From Tannerella sp. (GTDB taxonomy: Bacteria; Bacteroidota; Bacteroidia; Bacteroidales; Tannerellaceae): 18,329 nt of DNA. Below, piece by piece: positions 8,310 to 15,377 of this stretch; the first letter of the stretch is position 1; each line of letters starts with the position of its first letter. The notes under the pieces are model-generated. The model made no database searches. It saw nothing but the letters and a program-made list of their open reading frames with translations, and was not told the origin of the DNA. Both the position numbers and the translations under genes were made by a program. The stretch covers positions 1 through 18,329 of the forward strand of contig JAIRXI010000313.1 of assembly GCA_031268395.1 (NCBI GenBank), written 5' to 3'.

Positions 8310-8391
8310 GGGGAACAAGTCTATTCATTTTCTGCCGGACAACCGTTCCGCGAACAACTCGCCGACGGAAAAGCGGTACGCCTGCCGGCAG

Positions 8392-9411
8392 CTATTTAAT
8401 CAGGAACTTGAACCTGTCAATATTTTTCAGGGCAATGCCTGTCCCTTTGGCCACGGCATGTAGCGGATCTTCCGCCACGTGGAAAGGTATATTGATCTTG
8501 TCGCTGAATCGCTTGTCCAGTCCGCGCATCAGGGCGCCTCCGCCGGTCAGGTAAATGCCGTTGTGAACGATGTCGGCATACAGTTCGGGCGGCGTTTGTT
8601 CCAGTGCGCTCAGGATGGCTGCTTCCATTTTGGAGATGGACTTGTCCAAACAGTGTGCAATCTCCTGATACGAAATCGGGACTTCCATCGGGAGCGCAGT
8701 CATTTGATTCGGCCCGTAGACGACAAAGTCTTCGGGCGGATCTTCCAGCGAAGTCAGCACGGAACCCACATTGATTTTAATGGATTCGGCCGTCCGTTCG
8801 CCCACTCTCATATTGTGCTGGCGGCGCATGTACTCCAAGATGTCTTCCGTCAGGTCGTCGCCGGCAATGCGGATGGAACGGTTGGAGACGATGCCTCCGA
8901 GGGAGATGACCGCGATTTCCGTTGTCCCTCCGCCGATGTCGACAATCATGTTCCCTTCCGGCGCTTCCACATCAATGCCGATGCCGATGGCAGCTGCCAT
9001 CGGTTCGTATATCATGTACACGTCCCGACCGCCGGCGTGTTCGGCCGAATCGCGCACAGCCCGAATCTCGACTTCCGTACTGCCCGACGGGATACAGATC
9101 ACGATGCGCAACGGCGGCGAATACCAGCGATTTTTGAAATTGATCATCTTGATCAAGCCCCGAATCATCTGCTCCGCCGCGTAAAAGTCCGCAATCACGC
9201 CATCGCGCAACGGCCTTACAGTACGAATGTCTTCGGGTGTTTTCCCGTCCATCAGACGGGCCTGTTCCCCTACGGCCAGGACTTTTTCCGTCCGCCGGTC
9301 TAACGCAACTACCGACGGTGCATCAACAACGATTTTTCCCTCATTTACAATGATGGTGTTGGCAGTGCCCAGATCAATGGCAATTTCTTGTGTAAAAGAA
9401 AAGAATCCCAT
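8392..9411 (-). CDS. mreB: Actin-like rod shape-determining protein MreB
   Basis: A 339-aa cytoplasmic bacterial actin that forms membrane-bound filaments and positions the elongation machinery. Visible motifs: the N-terminal amphipathic MGFFSF, phosphate-1 motif DLGTANT (13-19), IPSGSTEVE at about 108-116, YEPMAAAIG (135-143), phosphate-2 motif DIGGGTTE (158-165), and the adenosine motif LTGGGALMRGL near 290-300. Length is normal for the family. It starts 23 bp after purH and should be read from the purH promoter. A perfect 10-bp palindrome, CTGCCGGCAG (8382-8391), directly follows the TAG stop in the gap before mreC. Confidence 0.98.
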   Translation of the reverse strand: MGFFSFTQEIAIDLGTANTIIVNEGKIVVDAPSVVALDRRTEKVLAVGEQARLMDGKTPEDIRTVRPLRDGVIADFYAAEQMIRGLIKMINFKNRWYSPPLRIVICIPSGSTEVEIRAVRDSAEHAGGRDVYMIYEPMAAAIGIGIDVEAPEGNMIVDIGGGTTEIAVISLGGIVSNRSIRIAGDDLTEDILEYMRRQHNMRVGERTAESIKINVGSVLTSLEDPPEDFVVYGPNQMTALPMEVPISYQEIAHCLDKSISKMEAAILSALEQTPPELYADIVHNGIYLTGGGALMRGLDKRFSDKINIPFHVAEDPLHAVAKGTGIALKNIDRFKFLIK

Positions 9412-9434
9412 ATATTGTCTATCTTAAGTTTCCA

Positions 9435-10955
9435 TTAATGTTTGAAATGACGAATCCCTGTCTTTACCATCCTGATCCCATGGGCATCGCAATATTCAAC
9501 CGAGCGTTTGTCGTTAATCGACCCTCCCGGCTGAACAATAGCCGTAATACCTGCACTGTCTGCGATTTCCACGCAGTCGGCAAAAGGGAAAAAGGCGTCC
9601 GAGGCCATCACGGCGCCGCGCAGGTCGAACTGAAACGAACGGGCTTTTTCGATGGCCTGCTTCAGGGCGTCCACTCGCGATGTCTGCCCGATTCCGCTCG
9701 CGCATAACTGTTTGTTCTTGACCAGTGTAATGGCATTGGATTTGCTGTGTTTCACCAGTTTGTTGGCGAACAGCAAGTCTTCCGTTTCCCGACCGTCCGG
9801 AATTTTTTGCGTCATGGCTTCCAGGTCGGCAGCCGTCTGGATGCTCGCGTCTCTATCCTGTAACAACACACCGTTCAACAGCGAGCGGTACTGCCGTTTT
9901 TGCCGTCCGTTTTGCCTTCGCAACAGGATAATCCGGTTCTTCTTCTGTTCCAGCACCTCCAGCGCGTCGGTCATGTAATCAGGCGCGATGATGACCTCAA
10001 AGAAAATCTTGTTGATTTCTTCGGCCACTTCCCGGTCAACCACTTCGTTGGTAATCAGGATCCCGCCAAATGCGGAAACCGGATCGCCGGCCAGCGCGTC
10101 CTTCCACGCTTTCAGTATCGTTGGGCGGGAAGCGATGCCACATGCATTGTTATGTTTCAGAATGGCAAACGTCAACTCGTCAAATTCGTCGATCAGCAAA
10201 AGCGCCGCGTCGATATCAAGCAAGTTATTATACGAAATCTCCTTGCCGTGCAACTGATCGAACATATCTTCAAATTTCCCGAAGAAAATTCCTTTTTGAT
10301 GCGGATTTTCGCCGTAACGCATGAGTTTCGGCTCGTTGATAGCCACCCGGAAAGCGCTGTCGTCACCCTGATCGAAATAATTGAAAATAGCGCTGTCGTA
10401 AGCTGAAGTGACGGCAAAAGATTCTTTGGCAAACCAGCGTCTTTCTTCCTGATTTGTCACTGCGCCTTTTTCGTCCAGCAGCAACATCAGTGAAGCATAC
10501 TGCGCCCTGGATGCAACGATCACCACGTCCTTGAAGTTTTTCGCCGCTGCACGAATCAGGGAAATGCCCCCGATATCTATTTTTTCAATAACGGCCGCCT
10601 CGTCTGCACCCGAAGTTACAGTTTCTTCAAACGGATAAAGATCGACAATCACCAAATCAATTTCCGGAATTTTATACTGCCCGATCTGTTCTTGGTCGCT
10701 TTCATTGTCGCGGCGCGTCAAAATACCACCGAAGACTCTCGGATGCAATGTTTTCACCCGTCCACCCAGAATAGAAGGATATCCCGTCAGATCTTCCACT
10801 GCCTCACAGGGAATGCCCAACGATTCGATGAATGCCTGCGTCCCTCCCGTAGAGAGGAGGCTGACACCTTCCTGATGAAGCTTTTTGAGTATTTCATCCA
10901 GCCCTTCTTTATGATAAACAGATATTAACGCCCGTTTTATTCGTTTCTCCGTCAT
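9435..10955 (-). CDS. purH: Bifunctional AICAR transformylase / IMP cyclohydrolase PurH
   Basis: A 506-aa enzyme catalysing the last two steps of de novo IMP synthesis: 10-formyl-THF-dependent formylation of AICAR, then ring closure. The N-terminal MGS-like cyclohydrolase domain (about 1-195) has LLSTGGTQAFIESLG and GGRVKTLHPRVFGGIL. The C-terminal transformylase has RYGENPHQ (213-220), the catalytic Lys267-His268 in KHNNACG, DPVSAFGG, SDAFFPFADCVE and QPGGSINDKRSVEYCD. Length is normal. The ATG at 10955 has a consensus -7 element 41 bp upstream. It is the first gene of the operon that continues into mreB-rodA, tying purine synthesis to cell-wall elongation genes by co-transcription. Confidence 0.98.
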   Translation of the reverse strand: MTEKRIKRALISVYHKEGLDEILKKLHQEGVSLLSTGGTQAFIESLGIPCEAVEDLTGYPSILGGRVKTLHPRVFGGILTRRDNESDQEQIGQYKIPEIDLVIVDLYPFEETVTSGADEAAVIEKIDIGGISLIRAAAKNFKDVVIVASRAQYASLMLLLDEKGAVTNQEERRWFAKESFAVTSAYDSAIFNYFDQGDDSAFRVAINEPKLMRYGENPHQKGIFFGKFEDMFDQLHGKEISYNNLLDIDAALLLIDEFDELTFAILKHNNACGIASRPTILKAWKDALAGDPVSAFGGILITNEVVDREVAEEINKIFFEVIIAPDYMTDALEVLEQKKNRIILLRRQNGRQKRQYRSLLNGVLLQDRDASIQTAADLEAMTQKIPDGRETEDLLFANKLVKHSKSNAITLVKNKQLCASGIGQTSRVDALKQAIEKARSFQFDLRGAVMASDAFFPFADCVEIADSAGITAIVQPGGSINDKRSVEYCDAHGIRMVKTGIRHFKH

Positions 10956-10995
10956 TGTTTTAAACCTGATTTATAATTGTTCCCTTTTTCCCTGA

Positions 10996-11003
10996 CAAAA
11001 GTA
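10996..11003 (-). promoter_or_regulatory. -7 promoter element of the purH-mre-rodA operon
   Basis: The minus strand reads TACTTTTG, an exact TAnnTTTG match, with GTTG about 18 bp further upstream as a partial -33 (TTTG) element. Transcription would start near 10989 and give a leader of about 35 nt. No other good promoter is seen between here and rodA, so this may drive all six genes. Confidence 0.65.
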
Positions 11004-11135
11004 TTGATTTATTTTGAAACACAACATATAATAATTGAAGAAAAGACCCTGATTACAAAATATATCCGTTATCATTCCCTATATAAACATAAAAAATGGC
11101 GAGATCTTTTGCGCTGTCATACCGGGCCTTTCTCC

Positions 11136-11163
11136 TTCAGGGGAAACCTGAATAACCGTATTC
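11136..11163 (-). terminator. Possible hairpins after dnaJ
   Basis: TTCAGG (11136-11141) pairs with CCTGAA (11147-11152), and a second small hairpin, GAATA/TATTC, overlaps it at 11150-11163. They lie 24-50 bp past the dnaJ stop. No T-run directly follows on the minus strand (the nearest is about 40 nt on), so this is a weak terminator call. The rest of 11004-11186 is AT-rich with nothing else identified. Confidence 0.3.
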
Positions 11164-11186
11164 GGCAATACTTAATATATTGACTG

Positions 11187-12335
11187 CTATGTCAGTAAAT
11201 CGTTGAATTTGCTGAATATCCGTTCTTTGGCCGACTGATTTGGTTTGAAATTTTCGGAAACGGCCATGGCTTTCATTTTCTCCTTTTCCGAAGACGAAAG
11301 TTTTTCCGGGATATACACGTTTACATTGACCAGCAGATCGCCTGTTCCGTAGCTGTTCACCGACGGAAGCCCCTGATTGCGGAGCCGGAGAATTTTGCCC
11401 GGCTGGGTGCCCGGTTCGATTTTCACCTTTACTCTCCCGTTAATGGTGGGCACTTCGACCGAATCGCCCAGCGTGGCCTGCGGGATGGTCAGCAACAGAT
11501 TGTACACCAGATCGTTTTCGTCGCGAAGCAATTCCGGATGTTTTTCTTCTTCGATCAGCACCAGCAGATCGCCGGGGATTCCGCCGCGCCGCGCAGCATT
11601 GCCCTTGCCGCGCATCGAAAACTGCATGCCTTCGCCCACGCCGGCGGGAATGTTCAGCGTGATGACTTCCTCTGCCTGTATAACGCCTTCGCCACTGCAG
11701 GCCGGGCATTTTTTGGTGATTGTTTTTCCGGAACCCTGACAGGCGTGGCAGATCGACTGTGTCTGCATCTGGCCAAGAAAAGTGTTGGTTACATGGATCA
11801 CATAACCGCTCCCCTTGCAGGTCTGGCAGGTAGCAACCGCTTTGTCGTTTTCCGCGCCGCTTCCATGACATTTGGAGCAGGAAACGTATTTCCTGACTTT
11901 GATTTTTTTCTCTACGCCGGTTGCGATTTCTTTCAGGTTCAGCCTGACCTTTACGCGCAAATCGGAACCGCGCTGTACGGCATGTCCGCGTGACGAGGAG
12001 CCGAATCCGCCGGTGAAACTGCTGAAATGGCCGCCGAAAAGGTCGCCAAACTGCGCGAAAATATCATCCATCGACATCCCGCCGCTAAATCCGCCGCCTT
12101 GCGAGGCGCCTTCGAAGCCGGCATGTCCGAAACGGTCGTAACGCTGCCGTTTCTGTTCATTGCTCAGTACGTCGTACGCTTCGGCCGCTTCTTTGAATTT
12201 TTCTTCGGCCGCCTTGTCGCCCGGATTTTTATCCGGATGATATTGGATGGCTTTCTTGCGGTATGCTTTCTTTATTTCTTCGACCGACGCATTTTTGCCC
12301 ACTTCCAGCACTTCATAATAATCTCTTTTTGCCAT
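11187..12335 (-). CDS. dnaJ: Chaperone DnaJ (Hsp40)
   Basis: A 382-aa type I J-protein that stimulates DnaK ATPase and hands over unfolded clients. The J domain (about 1-70) carries the HPD triad at 33-35 (YHPDKNPGD). A Gly/Phe-rich stretch follows at about 70-118. The zinc domain has all four CxxCxGxG repeats: CSKCHGSG from C153, CQTCKGSG from C170, CHACQGSG from C196, and CPACSGEG from C210. The C-terminal substrate-binding beta domains (about 222-360) look complete. The ATG at 12335 is 44 bp after the grpE stop, so grpE and dnaJ form an operon. No dnaK is in the window and I see no CIRCE-type inverted repeat upstream. Confidence 0.98.
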   Translation of the reverse strand: MAKRDYYEVLEVGKNASVEEIKKAYRKKAIQYHPDKNPGDKAAEEKFKEAAEAYDVLSNEQKRQRYDRFGHAGFEGASQGGGFSGGMSMDDIFAQFGDLFGGHFSSFTGGFGSSSRGHAVQRGSDLRVKVRLNLKEIATGVEKKIKVRKYVSCSKCHGSGAENDKAVATCQTCKGSGYVIHVTNTFLGQMQTQSICHACQGSGKTITKKCPACSGEGVIQAEEVITLNIPAGVGEGMQFSMRGKGNAARRGGIPGDLLVLIEEEKHPELLRDENDLVYNLLLTIPQATLGDSVEVPTINGRVKVKIEPGTQPGKILRLRNQGLPSVNSYGTGDLLVNVNVYIPEKLSSSEKEKMKAMAVSENFKPNQSAKERIFSKFNDLLT

Positions 12336-12379
12336 TTTTTCGTTTTGTTGAATTGCAGGTAAAGACCGGCAACGGTTAC

Positions 12380-12973
12380 TTATTCTCCCACTACTACTTT
12401 TGCATGACGGATGACTTTCTCATGCAGTACATAGCCCGTTTGTATACAGTCCAGTACCTTGCCTTTCAGTTCGTCTTCCGGCGCCGGAATCGTTGCGACT
12501 GCTTCAAAATGCGCCGTATCAAACGGCTTGCCGACCGCGTCAATCGGTTTAACGCCCTGCTGCGACAGATAGGCGGTGAATTTGTTGTATATCAGTTCGA
12601 CACCTTGTATGACGGCTGTCAGGTCTTCGGTTTGACGAATGTTGCTCAATGCACGTTCGAAATCGTCGATAACGGGCAACAGATTCGTCAACGCCGTTTC
12701 GCCGCCGCTTTTAATCAATTCCGCCTTTTCGCGCAACGTGCGTTTCCGGTAGTTATCAAATTCGGCCATCAACCGCAGATAGGAATCATTTAATTCGTCG
12801 TATTTTCCTTCCCTGTTTTCGGTCTTTACCGGCTCTTCGGCTTCGACCGTCGAATTGTCAGCCCCGGCCGTGTTTTCTGACACATTTTCAATTTTTTCCT
12901 GCAATTTTGTCACATCACTTTCTTCCATCTCCGGTTTAATCTCCGGTTTCTTATGCTTATTTTTGCTGCTCAT
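12380..12973 (-). CDS. grpE: Nucleotide exchange factor GrpE
   Basis: A 197-aa protein that releases ADP from DnaK. The N-terminal 60 residues are charged and low in complexity (several Glu and Lys clusters), followed by a long helix with the family stretch [15 protein letters not shown] at about 69-83 and the C-terminal beta-wing ending [31 protein letters not shown], the usual GrpE terminus. Length is normal. The ATG at 12973 is used; a later Met at codon 16 is possible because the closest promoter element lies only about 10 bp upstream. First gene of grpE-dnaJ. Confidence 0.97.
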   Translation of the reverse strand: MSSKNKHKKPEIKPEMEESDVTKLQEKIENVSENTAGADNSTVEAEEPVKTENREGKYDELNDSYLRLMAEFDNYRKRTLREKAELIKSGGETALTNLLPVIDDFERALSNIRQTEDLTAVIQGVELIYNKFTAYLSQQGVKPIDAVGKPFDTAHFEAVATIPAPEDELKGKVLDCIQTGYVLHEKVIRHAKVVVGE

Positions 12974-12981
12974 AACTCAAT

Positions 12982-12989
12982 CAAATATA
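12982..12989 (-). promoter_or_regulatory. Candidate -7 element upstream of grpE
   Basis: The minus strand reads TATATTTG, an exact TAnnTTTG match, but only 8 bp before the annotated ATG. Transcription would start about 4 nt before that codon, so either the leader is extremely short, translation starts at the Met at codon 16, or the real promoter lies further upstream. No -33 TTTG is seen. Confidence 0.4.
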
Positions 12990-13328
12990 TTATACTGCCT
13001 TTATCCTTAGATGAATAAAATTTTCGCCTGCGTACAGTCCGTTCCCGAATCACGCATTTGTCACTGTCTTATTATCAAATATGCTGCCAGGGATGTCCTT
13101 CCGGACAAATACATGAAAGGATTAGTAATTATTATACTTTGAAATCCGAACTGTGGTTTTTTTGATTTGAGGGATTATGTGGAAATCGGAAATGTAAGCT
13201 CGCAGAGGTACATGTCCACAGGTGCCCTCTGCACCCTCTGTGTCTGGATAAACAGAAAGGAAGAAAGATCATGGAGAAATGTCCGGGGTCTGTCGGCTGA
13301 AAGGGGATGACGGAGAAGCGGACTCCGG
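12990..13328. other. Gene-free stretch upstream of grpE
   Basis: I find no credible gene. The reading frames crossing it lack good starts and resemble nothing I know. Visible structure is limited to a CAGAGG/CCTCTG inverted repeat at 13203-13231 and the 9-mer GGCTGAAAG at 13295-13303, which recurs at 13578-13586 on the other side of the 21-bp array. The composition is mixed AT-rich and GC-rich. Confidence 0.6.
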
Positions 13329-13559
13329 CATCTGTATACAGACAATCGCCATCTGTACACAGACAGCGAGCATCTGTGTACAGATAAAGGCCGTCCGTAT
13401 ACAGATGAAGATCATTTGTTGACTTGCGTCGATCATCTGTGTACAGATAGCGGTTAGCTGTGTACAGATGGAAATATGTTCTCGACAAATGACTTTCATC
13501 TGTACACAGATGGCGATCATCTGTGTACAGATGGCGATTGTCTGTATACAGATGCGGAG
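13329..13559. repeat. Palindromic tandem array 3: eleven exact 21-bp units
   Basis: Eleven units start at 13329, 13350, 13371, 13392, 13413, 13434, 13455, 13476, 13497, 13518 and 13539, spanning 231 bp without one insertion or deletion. The best unit has a perfect 16-bp palindromic core, CATCTGTGTACAGATG (7-bp arms, 2-nt centre), and a 5-bp linker such as GCGAT. The units at 13497 and 13518 are nearly identical; those at 13413 and 13476 have lost most of the palindrome but keep the length. Core consensus is TCTGTNNACAGA. Spacer-free, so not CRISPR. It lies between the divergent grpE and uxaE genes. Reading frames run through it only because the unit has no stop codon. Confidence 0.97.
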
Positions 13560-13604
13560 CTTTTCCCGGCTGTTTTTGGCTGAAAGAGACCTGTAAACGA
13601 CAAA

Positions 13605-13612
13605 CAAATATA
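13605..13612 (-). promoter_or_regulatory. Candidate -7 element facing into array 3
   Basis: The minus strand reads TATATTTG, an exact TAnnTTTG match. A transcript starting near 13598 would run through the whole 21-bp array toward grpE. No -33 TTTG is seen and the region is AT-rich, so a chance match is possible. If real, it could make a hairpin-rich RNA or an alternative long grpE leader. Confidence 0.3.
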
Positions 13613-13894
13613 TACTAACCTGTTAATAACTAACGAATAACTGATAATTGACAATTTTAAAATGAATGAAGATGGAAAAGTGCGTTGCGGGCCGTTTTTT
13701 ACCGGCAGGACCTCTTCCGGACACGACGGGGGAAGGGACATGTTGGGATAAATAATATACAATGGAGAAAGGAGAAGGAGAAGGGAGAAATTCCTCCGGG
13801 ACAGGCAACCTTTACAGATTATTGTTTTACGTTTCTACACAAAAAAGATGAATTACAGGAGCGTTTGGAGAAACCGCATTCCAAAATTTTCATG

Positions 13895-13902
13895 TACATT
13901 TG
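13895..13902 (+). promoter_or_regulatory. -7 promoter element of uxaE
   Basis: TACATTTG matches TAnnTTTG exactly and ends 42 bp before the uxaE ATG, predicting a start near 13910 and a leader of about 35 nt. It overlaps a TTG at 13900 that could otherwise be taken as an upstream start, which argues for the ATG at 13945. The stretch 13613-13894 before it is gene-free. Confidence 0.6.
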
Positions 13903-13944
13903 CCCCGTTTGATTTTCGAAGGAGCTAATTTAGTAAAACAAAAT

Positions 13945-15201
13945 ATGGAAATAGGGAAATATTCATTCGGGACGGGAGACCGTTTCGCCTGTCAGGGAGA
14001 AGCGCAGCTAACGGCCCTGATAGAGGCGGGAAAGGCTTTAGGCCAGGAAATTGTGCCGGTGTGGAACAAGTCGAACCGCGAACATGCCATTGTGCATTCT
14101 ACCCCCGCCGATACGCGCAGGGAGGCTGATGCGGCCGTGAAAGCACTGGGGTATACAGGGGCTTATTTCGTGGATGCCGACCACATCAACCTGAGTAACG
14201 TGGACAAGTTTATCGACCATTCAGACTTTTTCACGCTCGACGTGGCCGATTACATCGGCAAACAGGCGGCGCCGGCCGATTTGGACGCTTTCGTGGTGAA
14301 GAACCGCAAATATGCAGGGAAACTGCATATCCCCGGCATTGCCGCGCCGTTCGACGTGCCGGAAACGCTGTTGCAGGACATTGCTGCCAAATTCCTTTAC
14401 GCCGTGCAGGAAGCGGGGAAGATCTGCCGCCACATCGAAAAGGCAAAAGGCGCCGGCAATTTCGTCGCCGAGGTTTCGATGGATGAAGTGAACGAAGCGC
14501 AGTCGCCGGTCGAAATGTTTTTTATTCTGAGCGCCATCGCCGGCGAAGGCATCCCGGCACAAACCGTCGCTCCCAAGTTTACCGGACGCTTCAACAAGGG
14601 TGTGGATTATGCCGGCGACGTGGCACAGTTCGGCAGGGAATTTGAAGAAGACTTGCTGGTGATCGATTACGCCGTGAAGGAATTTGGATTGCCCGCCAAC
14701 CTGAAACTGAGCATTCACTCGGGCAGCGACAAGTTTTCCATCTATCCGGTGATGGGCGAACTGATCCGGAAATACGACAAGGGTATCCATGTCAAGACTG
14801 CCGGAACGACGTGGCTCGAAGAAATCGCGGGACTGGCCCTGTCCGGCGACGAGGAAGCCATCGACCTTGCCAAGGCGATCTACAGCGGCGCCCTTGTGCG
14901 GTTCGACGAGCTGTGCGGCCCGTATGCCACAGTGATTGACATTGACAAAAGCCGGCTGCCGGCGTCTATAGAAGTGGAACGCTGGAGTGGTACGAAACTG
15001 GCCGACACGCTTCGCCATATCCCCGGTCATCCCGATTACAACCCGAATTTCAGACAGCTGATTCACGTTGGCTACAAAGTGGCTGCAGAATACGGCGTGG
15101 AGTTTATCCATGCACTGGAAAAACACCGGGATGTCGTCGGGCGACAGGTTGTCGAAAATATCCGTGACCGGCATATCAAACGCCTTTTTGGCATGCAATG
15201 A
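13945..15201 (+). CDS. uxaE: Tagaturonate epimerase family protein
   Basis: A 418-aa protein resembling the UxaE family (tagaturonate/fructuronate epimerase), which interconverts D-tagaturonate and D-fructuronate at C4 in galacturonate breakdown. Family-like stretches include FGTGDRFACQGEAQL (8-22), VWNKSNREHAIVHS (39-52), FVDADHINL (75-83), KFTGRFNKGVDY (211-222), SIHSGSDKFSIYP (256-268) and HVKTAGTTWLEE (282-293). The conserved His and Asp residues in these are candidate metal or substrate ligands. I use the ATG at 13945; the frame is open back to a TTG at 13900, but that codon lies inside the promoter element. No other uronate genes are in the window, so the substrate is inferred from family resemblance only. 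It is set off by its own promoter and terminator. Confidence 0.85.
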   Translation: MEIGKYSFGTGDRFACQGEAQLTALIEAGKALGQEIVPVWNKSNREHAIVHSTPADTRREADAAVKALGYTGAYFVDADHINLSNVDKFIDHSDFFTLDVADYIGKQAAPADLDAFVVKNRKYAGKLHIPGIAAPFDVPETLLQDIAAKFLYAVQEAGKICRHIEKAKGAGNFVAEVSMDEVNEAQSPVEMFFILSAIAGEGIPAQTVAPKFTGRFNKGVDYAGDVAQFGREFEEDLLVIDYAVKEFGLPANLKLSIHSGSDKFSIYPVMGELIRKYDKGIHVKTAGTTWLEEIAGLALSGDEEAIDLAKAIYSGALVRFDELCGPYATVIDIDKSRLPASIEVERWSGTKLADTLRHIPGHPDYNPNFRQLIHVGYKVAAEYGVEFIHALEKHRDVVGRQVVENIRDRHIKRLFGMQ

Positions 15202-15235
15202 CCGGCACAGGGACAAAAACGGCACGAGAGTATGT

Positions 15236-15306
15236 GAGCATGAAGCCGCAGGCCCGCAGGACCTTTCCCTGCGGCAATTGCGGCAATTTGAAATGCTCCC
15301 TTTTTT
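15236..15306 (+). terminator. Likely intrinsic terminator after uxaE
   Basis: GAGCAT (15236-15241) pairs with ATGCTC (15293-15298), enclosing a GC-rich hairpin GCCGCAGG (15245-15252) with CCTGCGGC (15268-15275). Six T residues at 15301-15306 follow the outer stem by two bases. A tandem 9-mer, GCGGCAATT twice (15271-15288), lies inside. It separates uxaE from the gpmI promoter. Confidence 0.5.
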
Positions 15307-15315
15307 GACACTGCG

Positions 15316-15374
15316 TGCGGTAAAATCATTTTTATCATGTACCTTTGCGGTAAAATCATAAAATAAAACCGCAA
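15316..15374 (+). promoter_or_regulatory. gpmI promoter with flanking direct and inverted repeats
   Basis: TACCTTTG at 15340-15347 matches TAnnTTTG exactly and predicts a start near 15354, about 24 nt before the gpmI ATG. The 14-mer TGCGGTAAAATCAT occurs at 15316-15329 and again at 15346-15359, exactly 30 bp apart (about three helical turns) around the -7 element. TTGCGGT (15345-15351) is also a perfect inverted repeat of ACCGCAA (15368-15374) in the leader. The repeats could be a regulator site; no regulator is known. Confidence 0.6.
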
Positions 15375-15377
15375 ATC

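Noticed and set aside
12974..13328. CIRCE (HrcA-type) heat-shock operator upstream of grpE
   Set aside because: I looked for TTAGCACTC with its inverted partner and did not find it on either strand.
12..13559. CRISPR arrays
   Set aside because: Units abut with fixed 5-8 bp linkers that are themselves conserved. There are no unique spacers of 25-40 bp and no cas genes.
13132..13607. Minus-strand open frames with 7-residue peptide repeats (such as ICTQMIA or LYTDGLY) across array 3
   Set aside because: The 21-bp unit has no stop codon and is a multiple of three, so most frames stay open automatically. The starts are TTG codons without support, and the other two arrays (23 bp and 21/22 bp periods) cannot be coding repeats.
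14221..15225. Minus-strand frame of 334 codons opposite uxaE
   Set aside because: Antisense to a well-supported gene, rich in His and Phe, with no motif.
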